DNA from: Anaerolineaceae bacterium UBA5211
GTDB taxonomy: Bacteria; Chloroflexota; Anaerolineae; Anaerolineales; Anaerolineaceae
Length of the DNA stretch: 46,722 nt
Assembly: GCA_002412595.1 (NCBI GenBank)
Contig: DHVJ01000033.1
Coordinates: 1-46,722, forward strand
Direction of reading: 5' to 3'
Positions 1-7,509 of the stretch are shown in pieces; positions within the stretch are counted from its first letter, which is position 1, and each line of letters begins with the position of its first letter. Made by a program: the position numbers and the translations under genes. The notes under the pieces are model-generated. The model saw nothing but the letters and a program-made list of their open reading frames with translations. It was not told the origin of the DNA and made no database searches.

Positions 1-61
1 TTCAGGCATTGAATAGGACGTTTTTTAATATTTACAGGAGATTTATACAAATAAGAGTGCT

Positions 62-93
62 TAAAAACAATTTCCCAATCCAATTTGGATTGG
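62..93 (-). terminator. Probable terminator of the molybdenum-cofactor operon
   Basis: On the minus strand the arms CCAATCC and GGATTGG (75-81 and 87-93) form a 7-bp stem that can close further with A-T pairs. It is followed on that strand by a T-rich run complementary to the A-run at 63-67. It lies about 40 bases beyond the last gene of the minus-strand operon. The U-tract is separated from the stem by several bases, so it is not a perfect intrinsic terminator. Confidence 0.45.
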
Positions 94-130
94 AATGGGA
101 GGTTGTGTTGGTTGATTCAAAAGGCAGGGC

Positions 131-1051
131 TTATTTGCGCCCGCACTCGTAAGCTTCACCGCGCAAGGTTTCTACTGCGTGCGGCAGGGCCGGCAGGAAG
201 ACCTGCAGGCATTCCACGGCGGCCTTGGGGCTGCCGGGCAGGTTGACGATCAGGGTGCGTTTGCGGATGCCGGCCGCGGCACGTGACAGGATGGCATTGG
301 GAGTGATGCGCAGGCTCTCGGCGCGCATGGCTTCCGGAATGCCGGGCACCACGCGCTCGACCACCGCCAGGGTGGCCTCGGGCGTCACGTCGCGCGGGGC
401 CATGCCGGTGCCGCCGGTGGTGAGGATCACATCCACCTGGCCGGAATCGGCCAAGCGCACCAGGACAGCCTTGATCTGCTCCAGCTCGTCCGGCACGATC
501 AGGGTCTCGCCGACTACAGCATGTGTTTCCAGCGCTTCCACCAGCGCCGGGCCGCTTTTGTCTTCGCGCTGGCCACTGAAACCTTTATCGCTGACCGTAA
601 TGACGGCCGCGCGGATACCCGGAATGACCATGATCTCATCTCCTGCCTGGATAATGCCCTCATTTAATATACGCGTGAATATCCCTTCAGTGGGCATCAC
701 GCACATGCCGACCTGCTGGTAAATCTGGCAGTGCTGGTGGCATTCTTTGCCGATTTGGGTTACTTCCATCAGCACCTCGCCGACCTGCAGGCGCGTGCCG
801 ACCGGCAGGGTGAGCAGGTCAATGCCTTGGGTGGTGATGTTCTCGGCGAACTTGCCGGGCGTCAGGTCCGGCACGCCTATGGCGATCATCTTATCCACGC
901 TCTCCTGGGCCAACAGGCTGACCTGGCGGTGCCACTTGCCGGCGTGCGCGTCGCCCTCGATGCCGAAATCCGGCAGCAGGTGCGCTTGTTCGGCGGGATA
1001 TTTGAAAGTGCCCTTCTTCGGGCTGAGGTTGATTGCTACTACGCTGGCCAT
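131..1051 (-). CDS. MOSC domain - MogA/MoaB molybdopterin adenylyltransferase fusion
   Basis: A 306-residue protein made of two parts. Residues about 1-145 look like a MOSC domain (start VVAINLSPKKGTFK, then GDAHAGKWHRQVSLL and a GKECHQ cysteine motif), a fold used in Mo-cofactor sulfuration and metal-sulfur delivery. Residues about 146-306 look like MogA/MoaB (VITVSDKGFSGQREDKSGP, the TTGGTGMAPRDVTPEA motif and VNLPGSPKAA), which adenylylates molybdopterin before metal insertion. It is the last gene of the Mo-cofactor operon and starts 3 bases after moaA stops, so it is surely co-transcribed. The fusion suggests that MPT activation and a later sulfur or metal step are linked. The domain calls are secure. 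The exact MOSC substrate is not known. Confidence 0.9.
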   Translation of the reverse strand: MASVVAINLSPKKGTFKYPAEQAHLLPDFGIEGDAHAGKWHRQVSLLAQESVDKMIAIGVPDLTPGKFAENITTQGIDLLTLPVGTRLQVGEVLMEVTQIGKECHQHCQIYQQVGMCVMPTEGIFTRILNEGIIQAGDEIMVIPGIRAAVITVSDKGFSGQREDKSGPALVEALETHAVVGETLIVPDELEQIKAVLVRLADSGQVDVILTTGGTGMAPRDVTPEATLAVVERVVPGIPEAMRAESLRITPNAILSRAAAGIRKRTLIVNLPGSPKAAVECLQVFLPALPHAVETLRGEAYECGRK

Positions 1052-1054
1052 GTG

Positions 1055-2002
1055 TCAGCCTCCAATGCGGCTCATATTCTTTTCCGAGATAAAACCCTGG
1101 TTGAAGTAGTGTCCCACGGGTTTGTGTTCGATGCCCTGGCGGAGAACCGCCAGCAAAGCATCGTCGCCCTGGGCCAGCGCTTCTTTGAGGGGATATTCCA
1201 AATTATTGCCTAAACACGGCCGCAGCATACCGTCGCTCATGACGCGGATGCGGTTGCAGTCCGCGCAGAATTGATGGGAAACCGGACTGATGAAACCCAC
1301 GCGGCCCTGATAGCCTTCCACGGCGTAATCGCGGGCCACTTGGGCAGGATAACGCGGGGGCACGGGGCGCAGCCAGGGGCGTGCGGCCAGGATTTCGTCG
1401 CTACTGACGCGCATGTGCTCGTCCTGGCCCAGCGCGCCAATTGGCATCAGCTCGATAAAACGCACCTCCAGCGGACTCTCGCGCGTGAGGGCGATGAAAT
1501 CATCCACCTCGTCATCGTTGCGACCGCGCACCAGTACGATGTTGATGCGCACCGGCTGCAAATCCGCGCGCAGGGCATCGTCAATGCCGGCCAGCACCAG
1601 TCTCAAATCGCCTTTAGTCATCTTATAATAGCGCGCCTCATTCAGCGAATCCAGGCTGATGTTGATACGTTTCAGTCCGGCCGCTTTCAACGCGCGCGCC
1701 TGCCCGGGCAGCATCTGCGCGTTGCTAGTCATGGTCAGTTCCTGAATGCCTTCCAGGGCGGATAGACCCTGAATGATTTCGATGAGGTCCTTGCGCAGCA
1801 GCGGTTCACCGCCGGTCAGACGGATCTTGCGGATGCCCAGCGCGGCGCAGGCGCGCGCTATACGGATGAACTCATTCGCGCTCAATTCCTCGCGGCGCGG
1901 GCAGATGCCCTCGTCGGCGCGGCAATAGTCGCAGCGCAACATGCAGCGTTCTGTCAGGGAAAGCCGCAGGTAAGAAATATCTCGTCCAAATTGATCAATC
2001 AC
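1055..2002 (-). CDS. moaA: GTP 3',8-cyclase MoaA (radical SAM)
   Basis: MoaA catalyses the first step of molybdopterin synthesis, rearranging GTP with two 4Fe-4S clusters. The N-terminal radical-SAM motif CMLRCDYC supplies three cysteines, LTGGEPLLR is the SAM-binding GGEP element, and the C-terminal cluster motif has spacing C-X2-C-X13-C (FCADCNRIRV...RPC). The protein ends in the conserved Gly-Gly tail. I place the start at the GTG at 2002, giving 315 residues beginning VIDQFGRDISYLRLS, because homologues begin near this point. The longer open frame to 2098 only runs back into moaC in another frame. The GTG overlaps the end of moaC by 8 bases, implying translational coupling. Confidence 0.93.
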   Translation of the reverse strand: MIDQFGRDISYLRLSLTERCMLRCDYCRADEGICPRREELSANEFIRIARACAALGIRKIRLTGGEPLLRKDLIEIIQGLSALEGIQELTMTSNAQMLPGQARALKAAGLKRINISLDSLNEARYYKMTKGDLRLVLAGIDDALRADLQPVRINIVLVRGRNDDEVDDFIALTRESPLEVRFIELMPIGALGQDEHMRVSSDEILAARPWLRPVPPRYPAQVARDYAVEGYQGRVGFISPVSHQFCADCNRIRVMSDGMLRPCLGNNLEYPLKEALAQGDDALLAVLRQGIEHKPVGHYFNQGFISEKNMSRIGG

Positions 2003-2489
2003 TGGCGGGCTGCTCCGTTTCTGGCCGGTAGTATTCTCCCGAACGTCCGCCGCTCTTGCTGAGCAGGCGCACGTGCAAAATTTCCATACCGCGATCAACT
2101 GCTTTGCACATATCGTAAATTGTCAATGCGGCCACGCTGGCCGCGGTCAATGCTTCCATTTCGACACCGGTAGTATACCTGCATTTCACTGTGGCGGTAA
2201 TCTTCACCGTGTCCGGCGGTAGCGGCGTAACTTCCACTGCCGCGCTGGTGAGCGGGATGGGGTGGCACAGCGGGATCAGGTCGGGCGTGCGTTTGGCAGC
2301 CATGATGCCGGCGATGCGCGCGCTGGCGAACACGTCGCCTTTCTTCATATTGCCCGCCAGGATCAGCTCCAGTGTCTCCGGCTTCATCTTAACCTGCGCC
2401 TCGGCCACGGCTGCGCGCTCGGTCACATCCTTCCCGCCAACATCGACCATAAGGGCCTGGCCTTCATCGTCCAAATGCGTTAATTCCAT
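1995..2489 (-). CDS. moaC: Cyclic pyranopterin monophosphate synthase MoaC
   Basis: MoaC converts the MoaA product into cyclic pyranopterin monophosphate. The 164-residue length is typical. Recognisable motifs are MVDVGGKDVTERAAVAEA near the N terminus, the LCHPIPLT active-site segment, and TGVEMEALTAASVAALTIYD followed by KAVDRGM. The ATG at 2489 has a GAGG site about 8 bases upstream. It overlaps the end of the upstream MoeA-PBP gene by 10 bases and moaA by 8, so the three are translated from one message. The last residues (about 150-164) form a polar tail. Confidence 0.95.
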   Translation of the reverse strand: MELTHLDDEGQALMVDVGGKDVTERAAVAEAQVKMKPETLELILAGNMKKGDVFASARIAGIMAAKRTPDLIPLCHPIPLTSAAVEVTPLPPDTVKITATVKCRYTTGVEMEALTAASVAALTIYDMCKAVDRGMEILHVRLLSKSGGRSGEYYRPETEQPASD

Positions 2490-4399
2490 TTCCGCACCTC
2501 TCCCGGTTTATCCAGCGTATAGCCGCCCAGCTTTTCCAGCCGCTGGGCGAATTCGGGTCCTTTCAGCACCTGCAGCAGGCGCTGCACAGCTTCCAATTCC
2601 AGGGCGTCCTCGGCGATCAACAGGTCGTATTGTTCGGGGCAGATGGGGATGAAGGTCAATCCATAGATGCGCGCGGCGGATAGAATGCCCATGCCCGCGT
2701 CGGCTGTGCCCGAGGCCACCGCGGCAGCCACGGCCGTGTGGGTGAACTCCTCGCGTTCGTAGCCCTGCACCTGGCCGGGATCGATCTTGTTCTCCCTGGC
2801 CAGATAATCGCACAGGATGCGCGTGCCGCTGCCTTTCTGGCGGTTGACGTAGGACAGGCGCGGCAAGTCGGCGAAGCCCCGGATGCCCTTGGGGTTGCCC
2901 GGCGCGACCATCAGGCCCTGCACGCGTTCCACGCATTCCACCAGGACAACGCCGCCATCTGGAAAGTACTTCTTCAGATAGGGCACGTTGTAGGTGCCGC
3001 TGGCTTCGTCCAGCAGGTGGATGCCGCCCAGGTGGGCTTCGCCACGTTTGACGGCCATGATGCCGCCCATACTGCCCACGTGCGAAGAGGCCACCAGGCT
3101 ATCGCGCCAGGTGCGGCGCATGATGTCGGCCAGCTCGTCCAGCAGCGGGTCGTGGCTGCCGGTGATGACCAGCATGCGCGCGATCTCATCCAGGCTGTGC
3201 AGCAGGCGCACATTGACGCTTTGGCCGGCTTCGTAGCCTTCCATGTCCTGCGGGATGTCGATGATGCCGTCGGCCTTGACGAACGAACTGACTACGCCCG
3301 CACCGCGGTTGAGCGGCACGGCCACGGTCTTGCCGTTGACCAGCCCCAGGCGGGCGCGCACGAATTCACGGTACTTGAGCGGCGAATTCAAGCGGCGCGA
3401 AACCACGGCTTGCGTGTGTTGAATTTCTACATGGGGGAGGCAGGTAAGCTGCTCCAACACCGGTTTGAAGACGTGCTCCAATACCAGGATGCCGGAGACG
3501 GGATAGCCGGGCACGCCCAGCACGGGCACCAGTCCGCCCTGTGTCGAAGCCTGGGCCAGGCCCAGCACGGCCGGCTTGCCGGGTTTGATGGCGATGCCGT
3601 GCAGCACCACTTCGCCGATGCCGCGCATGGCCTGCGCGGAGTAGTCCTCGCTGCCGGCTGATGAGCCGGCGTTCAGGATGACCGCGTCGCATTCATCCAC
3701 GGCATTGCGCAGCGTTTCTTCGATGGCGGCCAAATTGTCTTTGACGATCGGATAGACCTTGGGCAGGCAGCCCCATTGGGTCAGCATGCCCGAGAAAATG
3801 GTCGAGTTGAATTCGATGATGTCGCCCTCGCCGGGGTGCTCGCTGGGCGGCACGATCTCGTCGCCGGTGGGGATGATGCCGACCACCGGCAACTTGACGA
3901 CTTCCAACTTCAAAACGCCCGCGGCCAGCATGGCGCCCAAAGCGGCGGGTGTGATTTCAGTAAAAGAGGGCAGGATCATGTCGCCCGCGCTGATGTCCTC
4001 GCCGATCTGGCGTACGTGCTGCCAGGGCGCGGCGGCCGCGTACAGGCTGACCTGGCCGTCCTCTGCGATGACGTCCTCGATCATTACGACCGAATCGCAA
4101 CCTGCCGGCAGCGGATCGCCGGTGTCCACGCGCACGAAATCGCCCTCGTTCAAACGCGCCGGCGTGGTTTCGGTGGCGCCGAAGGTGAGGCGCGCGTCCA
4201 GGGCGATGCCGTCCATGGCGCAGGCGTTGTAATGCGGCGCGCTGATTTTGGCATACACGGCCCGCGCGGTGATGCGGCCGAGCGCCAACCCGATGGGGAT
4301 CTTTTCGGTTTTGTAGGTCAACCCGCGGGTGCTCAGCGCGTCCAAATAGGTTTGAACGGCGTCATCCAGCGGGAAATTGGTCAGATATTGAAAGGGCAT
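2480..4399 (-). CDS. MoeA-like molybdotransferase fused to a periplasmic-binding-protein-like domain
   Basis: A 639-residue fusion. Residues about 1-405 are a MoeA domain (VVGIIPTGDEIVPPSEHPGEGDIIEFNS, a NAGSSAGSEDY loop matching the MoeA SGGTSVG region, and a PGKPAVLGL segment). Residues about 410-630 resemble a LysR/PBP-type ligand-binding domain (MLVITGSHDPLLDELADIM..., VNRQKGSGTRILCDYL, AVASGTADAGMGILSAA), the type used for oxyanions such as molybdate or tungstate. It follows the stand-alone moeA by only 2 bases. An oxyanion sensor or loader attached to the metal-insertion enzyme is a reasonable inference. There is no signal peptide, so the binding domain is cytoplasmic. MoeA-PBP proteins of this size are a known family whose precise role I cannot state. 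Confidence 0.9.
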   Translation of the reverse strand: MPFQYLTNFPLDDAVQTYLDALSTRGLTYKTEKIPIGLALGRITARAVYAKISAPHYNACAMDGIALDARLTFGATETTPARLNEGDFVRVDTGDPLPAGCDSVVMIEDVIAEDGQVSLYAAAAPWQHVRQIGEDISAGDMILPSFTEITPAALGAMLAAGVLKLEVVKLPVVGIIPTGDEIVPPSEHPGEGDIIEFNSTIFSGMLTQWGCLPKVYPIVKDNLAAIEETLRNAVDECDAVILNAGSSAGSEDYSAQAMRGIGEVVLHGIAIKPGKPAVLGLAQASTQGGLVPVLGVPGYPVSGILVLEHVFKPVLEQLTCLPHVEIQHTQAVVSRRLNSPLKYREFVRARLGLVNGKTVAVPLNRGAGVVSSFVKADGIIDIPQDMEGYEAGQSVNVRLLHSLDEIARMLVITGSHDPLLDELADIMRRTWRDSLVASSHVGSMGGIMAVKRGEAHLGGIHLLDEASGTYNVPYLKKYFPDGGVVLVECVERVQGLMVAPGNPKGIRGFADLPRLSYVNRQKGSGTRILCDYLARENKIDPGQVQGYEREEFTHTAVAAAVASGTADAGMGILSAARIYGLTFIPICPEQYDLLIAEDALELEAVQRLLQVLKGPEFAQRLEKLGGYTLDKPGEVRKWN

Positions 4400-4401
4400 A
4401 A

Positions 4402-5610
4402 TTACCTCTCGAACAGGGTTACTTCGACTAGTTCATCCCGGCTCAGGCCTTCGCAATCGCGCGCGATGCGCATGAAACCGTCCGCGCCGGCCAGGGTGGT
4501 GATCAATCCGGATTTGCTGGCGATGGGATGCGCGCGTCCATCACTCAGGCGCACCGGCACGAATTCCTCGCGCCCGTGGTTGGAAGACACCGCGCGCGCC
4601 AGCGGGGCGCTTACCACGCGTGCTTCCACCTGCGCGCCCTGCATGCTGAGCAGCAGCGGGCGGGCGAAGGTCAGGAACATGAAATAGGCCGCCACCGGGT
4701 TGCCGGGCAGGCCGAAGACCGGCTTGCCGCGGATCTCGCCCAAAATGGTCGGCTTGCCGGGTTTGGCGGCCACGCCGTGCACCAGCAACTCGCCCAGCTC
4801 CGAAATCACAGCCGGGATGGCGTCTTTGACGCCAACGGAAGTGCCGCCGGAAATCAGCAGCATGTCGCAAGCCTCCATGGCGGCGCTCACGGCTGTCTGG
4901 ATGGACGCTTGATCGTCCTTGATGATGCCGAAAACCTGCGCTTGACCGCCGGCGGCACTCACCGCCGCGGCCAGCATGGGCGCGTTCACGTCGCGGATCT
5001 GGCCGGCTTGCAGGGGTTGGCCGGCTGCTACCAGTTCGTCGCCGGTAGAGATAATGGCCACGCGTGGGGAGCGCATCACTTCAACTTGCGTGATGCCCAA
5101 GGCGGCCAGCGCGCCGATGTCGGCGGCTGTCAGGCGCAATCCGGCGGACAGTACAGTTTGGCCGGGTTTGACGTCATCGCCGCGGTAGATCAGGTTGGCG
5201 CCGGGAGCGGCGGGTTTGTAGATGGCAATGGTGCCATCGTGGAAATCGTCGGCGTTCTCCAGCATGACCATGGCGTCCGCGTTGGCCGGCAGCTCTGCGC
5301 CGGTGGGAACGTAAACGCACTGGCCTTTTTGCAGCTGGATGTCAATGGGTTGGCCCATGCAGGATTCACCGACAAGATCAAGCAGAGCGGGGATGGATTC
5401 CGAACAGCCGAACACGTCCACGGCAATCACGGCATAACCATCCACCGTGGAACGGTTGAAGTTGGGTACGAATTCGTTCGCGCTGACGTCCGCGGCCAGC
5501 GCGCGGCCGAGGGCTTGGGAAAGCGGCACATTTTCCGCCGCGCTGCGCAATTCCCCAAAGCGCTCTGAGATCAGGTCGTTGACTTCCGCGATACTGCTGA
5601 CATGCAGCAT
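4402..5610 (-). CDS. moeA: Molybdopterin molybdotransferase MoeA
   Basis: MoeA inserts molybdate into adenylylated molybdopterin. The 402-residue length is typical. The central motifs are present: AIISTGDELVAAGQPLQAGQIRDVN, LLISGGTSVGVKDAIPAVI, and KPGKPTILGEIRGKPVFGLPGNPVAAYFMF. The N-terminal domain I element NFNRSTVDGYAVIAVD matches the family RSxxDGYA motif. It is the first gene of the operon, with AAGGAGA ending about 9 bases upstream of the ATG. A second MoeA-like protein follows immediately, so this operon encodes two MoeA paralogues. In archaea and some bacteria such pairs have been linked to Mo versus W selectivity. Whether that applies here is unknown. Confidence 0.95.
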   Translation of the reverse strand: MLHVSSIAEVNDLISERFGELRSAAENVPLSQALGRALAADVSANEFVPNFNRSTVDGYAVIAVDVFGCSESIPALLDLVGESCMGQPIDIQLQKGQCVYVPTGAELPANADAMVMLENADDFHDGTIAIYKPAAPGANLIYRGDDVKPGQTVLSAGLRLTAADIGALAALGITQVEVMRSPRVAIISTGDELVAAGQPLQAGQIRDVNAPMLAAAVSAAGGQAQVFGIIKDDQASIQTAVSAAMEACDMLLISGGTSVGVKDAIPAVISELGELLVHGVAAKPGKPTILGEIRGKPVFGLPGNPVAAYFMFLTFARPLLLSMQGAQVEARVVSAPLARAVSSNHGREEFVPVRLSDGRAHPIASKSGLITTLAGADGFMRIARDCEGLSRDELVEVTLFER

Positions 5611-5643
5611 GAAGGTTTCTCCTTAGATGGACTCTAGAAACTT

Positions 5644-5672
5644 ATTATATACAGGAAGTGAAACGGTATGGA
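5644..5672 (-). promoter_or_regulatory. Candidate -10 element for the molybdenum-cofactor operon
   Basis: On the minus strand a perfect TATAAT lies at 5649-5644, about 34 bases upstream of the moeA start. No convincing TTGACA-like -35 box is present at 16-18 bp, so the promoter may be weak or need an activator. I saw no structure resembling the Moco riboswitch. Confidence 0.35.
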
Positions 5673-5756
5673 TAAATTAGAAAGAAATAGAAAGAAATTC
5701 AAGAAGAGATATGACTGTTTCCTTAAACGCACTTCACTTTAAAAGTAGGGCACCAG

Positions 5757-5802
5757 AAAAAGAGAAGGCAATTCGAATTTAGAAGAATTGCCTTCTCTAT
5801 AA
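5757..5802 (-). terminator. Intrinsic terminator after the small exported protein gene
   Basis: Perfect 14-bp arms AGAGAAGGCAATTC (5761-5774) and GAATTGCCTTCTCT (5785-5798) enclose a 10-base loop. On the minus strand the stem is followed by CTTTTTC (complement of 5755-5761). It sits directly after the stop of the minus-strand gene that ends at 5811. Confidence 0.8.
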
Positions 5803-5810
5803 ACCACTTG

Positions 5811-6599
5811 CTAATTAGATTCTGCCTGATCCTCGGCATCTTCTTTGATTGGAAAAGCTTCTTCCAGGTCGTGGTAATTGGCCCGGCCGACGCTGGAGCC
5901 GTCCTCGCCCAGCCCGCGCCAGATCATGGTGTAGCCCTGGGAGACTAGCGCCTGCTCTTCCGGCGTCAATTCCGACCAGTCCAGTGGGTTGGCCCATTCC
6001 ACCGGCTCCGCGTAGAAGTACTGCGCACTGCCGTCCGCTTCGATGATGGTCAGGCCGCCGTCCTTGGGCCAGAAAGCGGTGTATTCTCCATACTCGTCGC
6101 TCTCGGTGGTGATATACAGGACAGTCTCGTAGGTTACGCTCATGTCCCAGCTTTCGTCAACCTCGACAAAATGCGGGTAGCGAGCATTCATAAATTCCTG
6201 GAACAGATCCGGGTCGAGGATATCCGCCGCTGTGTCCGCACATACATCTTCATAAGCCCCGCCGCCGAAATCCATCGGGCAAACGGAGGCGTACACGTCA
6301 AAAGCTTGCGGCGTGAATTGTAAATAGCAAAGATTGAAAGGGGGCGCTTCAACTCTGTAGCTTTCCACCGCAGCCTCCAGCCCATCCTTCAGAAGCGGAA
6401 ATGTACCGTCATGGAAAATCGGTACGGCGGCATCTATGTCTTCATAAGTCCAGCCTGCGTAGAGCTGCGGGGTTTCATCCGGCGCGGTGCCGGGGGTGGG
6501 TGCCTCTGCTTCGCTGGAAGAATCCGGTATTGAGGATTCGCCAGCTGTTGGACTTATTGCTATGCCACGGGAAAAGGCGGTTAAGCATAAGCCAATCAA
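5811..6599 (-). CDS. Exported protein of unknown function with abnormal start region
   Basis: I do not recognise the family. The coordinates use the TTG at 6599 (262 residues). The open frame runs further upstream through KKEHRALIQIFICLLIGLCL, which looks like a complete signal peptide (positive charges, then a hydrophobic core). A GGAGG site lies at 6648-6652, yet the in-frame codon just after it (6644-6642) is TTA and no ATG, GTG or TTG occurs before 6599. The mature part begins with a Ser/Glu/Pro-rich linker (about residues 20-45), followed by an acidic domain with several Cys and Trp residues. It has its own terminator and stands alone between two operons. It may be expressed from a rare start, or recently damaged at its start codon. 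Confidence 0.6.
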   Translation of the reverse strand: MIGLCLTAFSRGIAISPTAGESSIPDSSSEAEAPTPGTAPDETPQLYAGWTYEDIDAAVPIFHDGTFPLLKDGLEAAVESYRVEAPPFNLCYLQFTPQAFDVYASVCPMDFGGGAYEDVCADTAADILDPDLFQEFMNARYPHFVEVDESWDMSVTYETVLYITTESDEYGEYTAFWPKDGGLTIIEADGSAQYFYAEPVEWANPLDWSELTPEEQALVSQGYTMIWRGLGEDGSSVGRANYHDLEEAFPIKEDAEDQAESN

Positions 6600-6822
6600 T
6601 AGACATATGAAGATTTGAATTAAAGCGCGATGTTCTTTCTTTAATTTCCTCCACTAGCAATTCATCGGGTAGTGTTCTAAAAAATTATTATACACAAGTG
6701 TATTGGTGGTTGTCGGCACTGCGGCATTTTGACGATTTGAGAACTTGCTTTTCATCCCCCATATCAGATTAAAACAACCAAACCCTCAAACTTAAAGATA
6801 TTTTTATGAACAAGTTAATATA

Positions 6823-6851
6823 TTGACAAAGCGACCAGCGTTCGCTATAAT
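6823..6851 (+). promoter_or_regulatory. Consensus sigma-70 promoter of the TetR-Rph-MFS operon
   Basis: TTGACA at 6823-6828 and TATAAT at 6846-6851 are both perfect consensus boxes, separated by exactly 17 bp. The ATG of the TetR gene is 48 bases beyond the -10 box. A TetR-type operator copy fills the spacer, so this very strong promoter is probably kept silent by the repressor. Confidence 0.85.
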
Positions 6852-6879
6852 ATCCATATAGAAGCGACCAACGTTCGCT
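6830..6879 (+). promoter_or_regulatory. Two direct copies of a TetR-type operator
   Basis: AGCGACCAGCGTTCGCT (6830-6846) and AGCGACCAACGTTCGCT (6863-6879) differ at one base. Each is a partial inverted repeat with 5-bp arms AGCGA and TCGCT around a 7-base centre. Start-to-start spacing is 33 bp, about three helical turns, so two repressor dimers would bind the same DNA face. The first copy occupies the -35/-10 spacer and the second lies in the leader before the TetR gene. The pattern is direct. Repressor binding is inferred. Confidence 0.8.
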
Positions 6880-6898
6880 ATGGAAACAAGGAGCAAGC

Positions 6899-7492
6899 AT
6901 GCCAAAAGGAATTGTGCTGACCAGTGAAGAACAAAATCGCCGCCGCCAGGAGATCTTCGATGCGGCGCTGGATACGTTTATCGCCAAAGGCTTTCTGGAA
7001 ACGTCAATGCGTGAGATCGCCGAGCTGGCTGGGATGGGTAAGTCGTCGCTGTATGACTATTTCGATAACAAAGAAGACATTATGATCTTCGTGATGGAAG
7101 AGGCGCTGGCAAAAATCCTGAACGGCGCTAAGCGCATTAACGCTTTGCCGCTTTCACCGGAAGCGCGTCTGCGCCAGGTCATCGAGATGCATCTGGCCTA
7201 TATCGTCGAGAATAAAAAACTGTTCTACCTGTTTTCGTATGAAGGGCGCCGGATGAGCAGCGAGAACCAGCAGCGCGCCCAGCAGGGCCGTTACGCCTAT
7301 CAGGACATACTGCGCGGGTTGATCGATGAGGGCATCACGGAAGGTGTCTTCCGTAAAGTGGACGCGCTGCTGGCGGCGCGCATGTTGATCAACACACTCA
7401 TCCCAGTCGTGTTCACCTCGCGCCCGACCGGCTCGCCCCAGGAGATGATGCGTGAAACGCTGGATATTTTCATGAATGGTATTCAAAAGTAA
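6899..7492 (+). CDS. TetR/AcrR family transcriptional repressor
   Basis: A 197-residue protein with the TetR N-terminal DNA-binding domain (about residues 10-60: RRRQEIFDAALDTFIAKGF, then SMREIAELAGMGKSSLYDYFDNKEDI, the helix-turn-helix). The rest is a helical ligand-binding and dimerisation domain with no recognised specificity. An AAGGAG site lies about 6 bases before the ATG. Two near-identical operator copies sit in its promoter, so autoregulation is very likely. Its stop is followed 14 bases later by the phosphotransferase start, so it is the first gene of a three-gene operon with an antibiotic-modifying-type enzyme and an exporter. The inducer is probably an exporter or enzyme substrate. 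Confidence 0.93.
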   Translation: MPKGIVLTSEEQNRRRQEIFDAALDTFIAKGFLETSMREIAELAGMGKSSLYDYFDNKEDIMIFVMEEALAKILNGAKRINALPLSPEARLRQVIEMHLAYIVENKKLFYLFSYEGRRMSSENQQRAQQGRYAYQDILRGLIDEGITEGVFRKVDALLAARMLINTLIPVVFTSRPTGSPQEMMRETLDIFMNGIQK

Positions 7493-7509
7493 TGTTTCAG
7501 GAGGTTGAG

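Noticed and set aside
2738..3661. Long plus-strand frame opposite the MoeA-PBP gene (307 codons)
   Set aside because: It is a shadow frame. The product is His/Gln/Ala-rich without any domain pattern, and the minus-strand frame has clear MoeA and PBP motifs with coupled neighbours.
4528..5568. Long plus-strand frame opposite moeA (346 codons)
   Set aside because: Same reason: composition typical of an antisense shadow (Gly/His/Gln-rich), no ribosome site, and moeA itself is unmistakable.
5611..5756. Molybdenum-cofactor riboswitch upstream of moeA
   Set aside because: The 146-base leader region shows no multi-stem structure resembling the known Moco motif.
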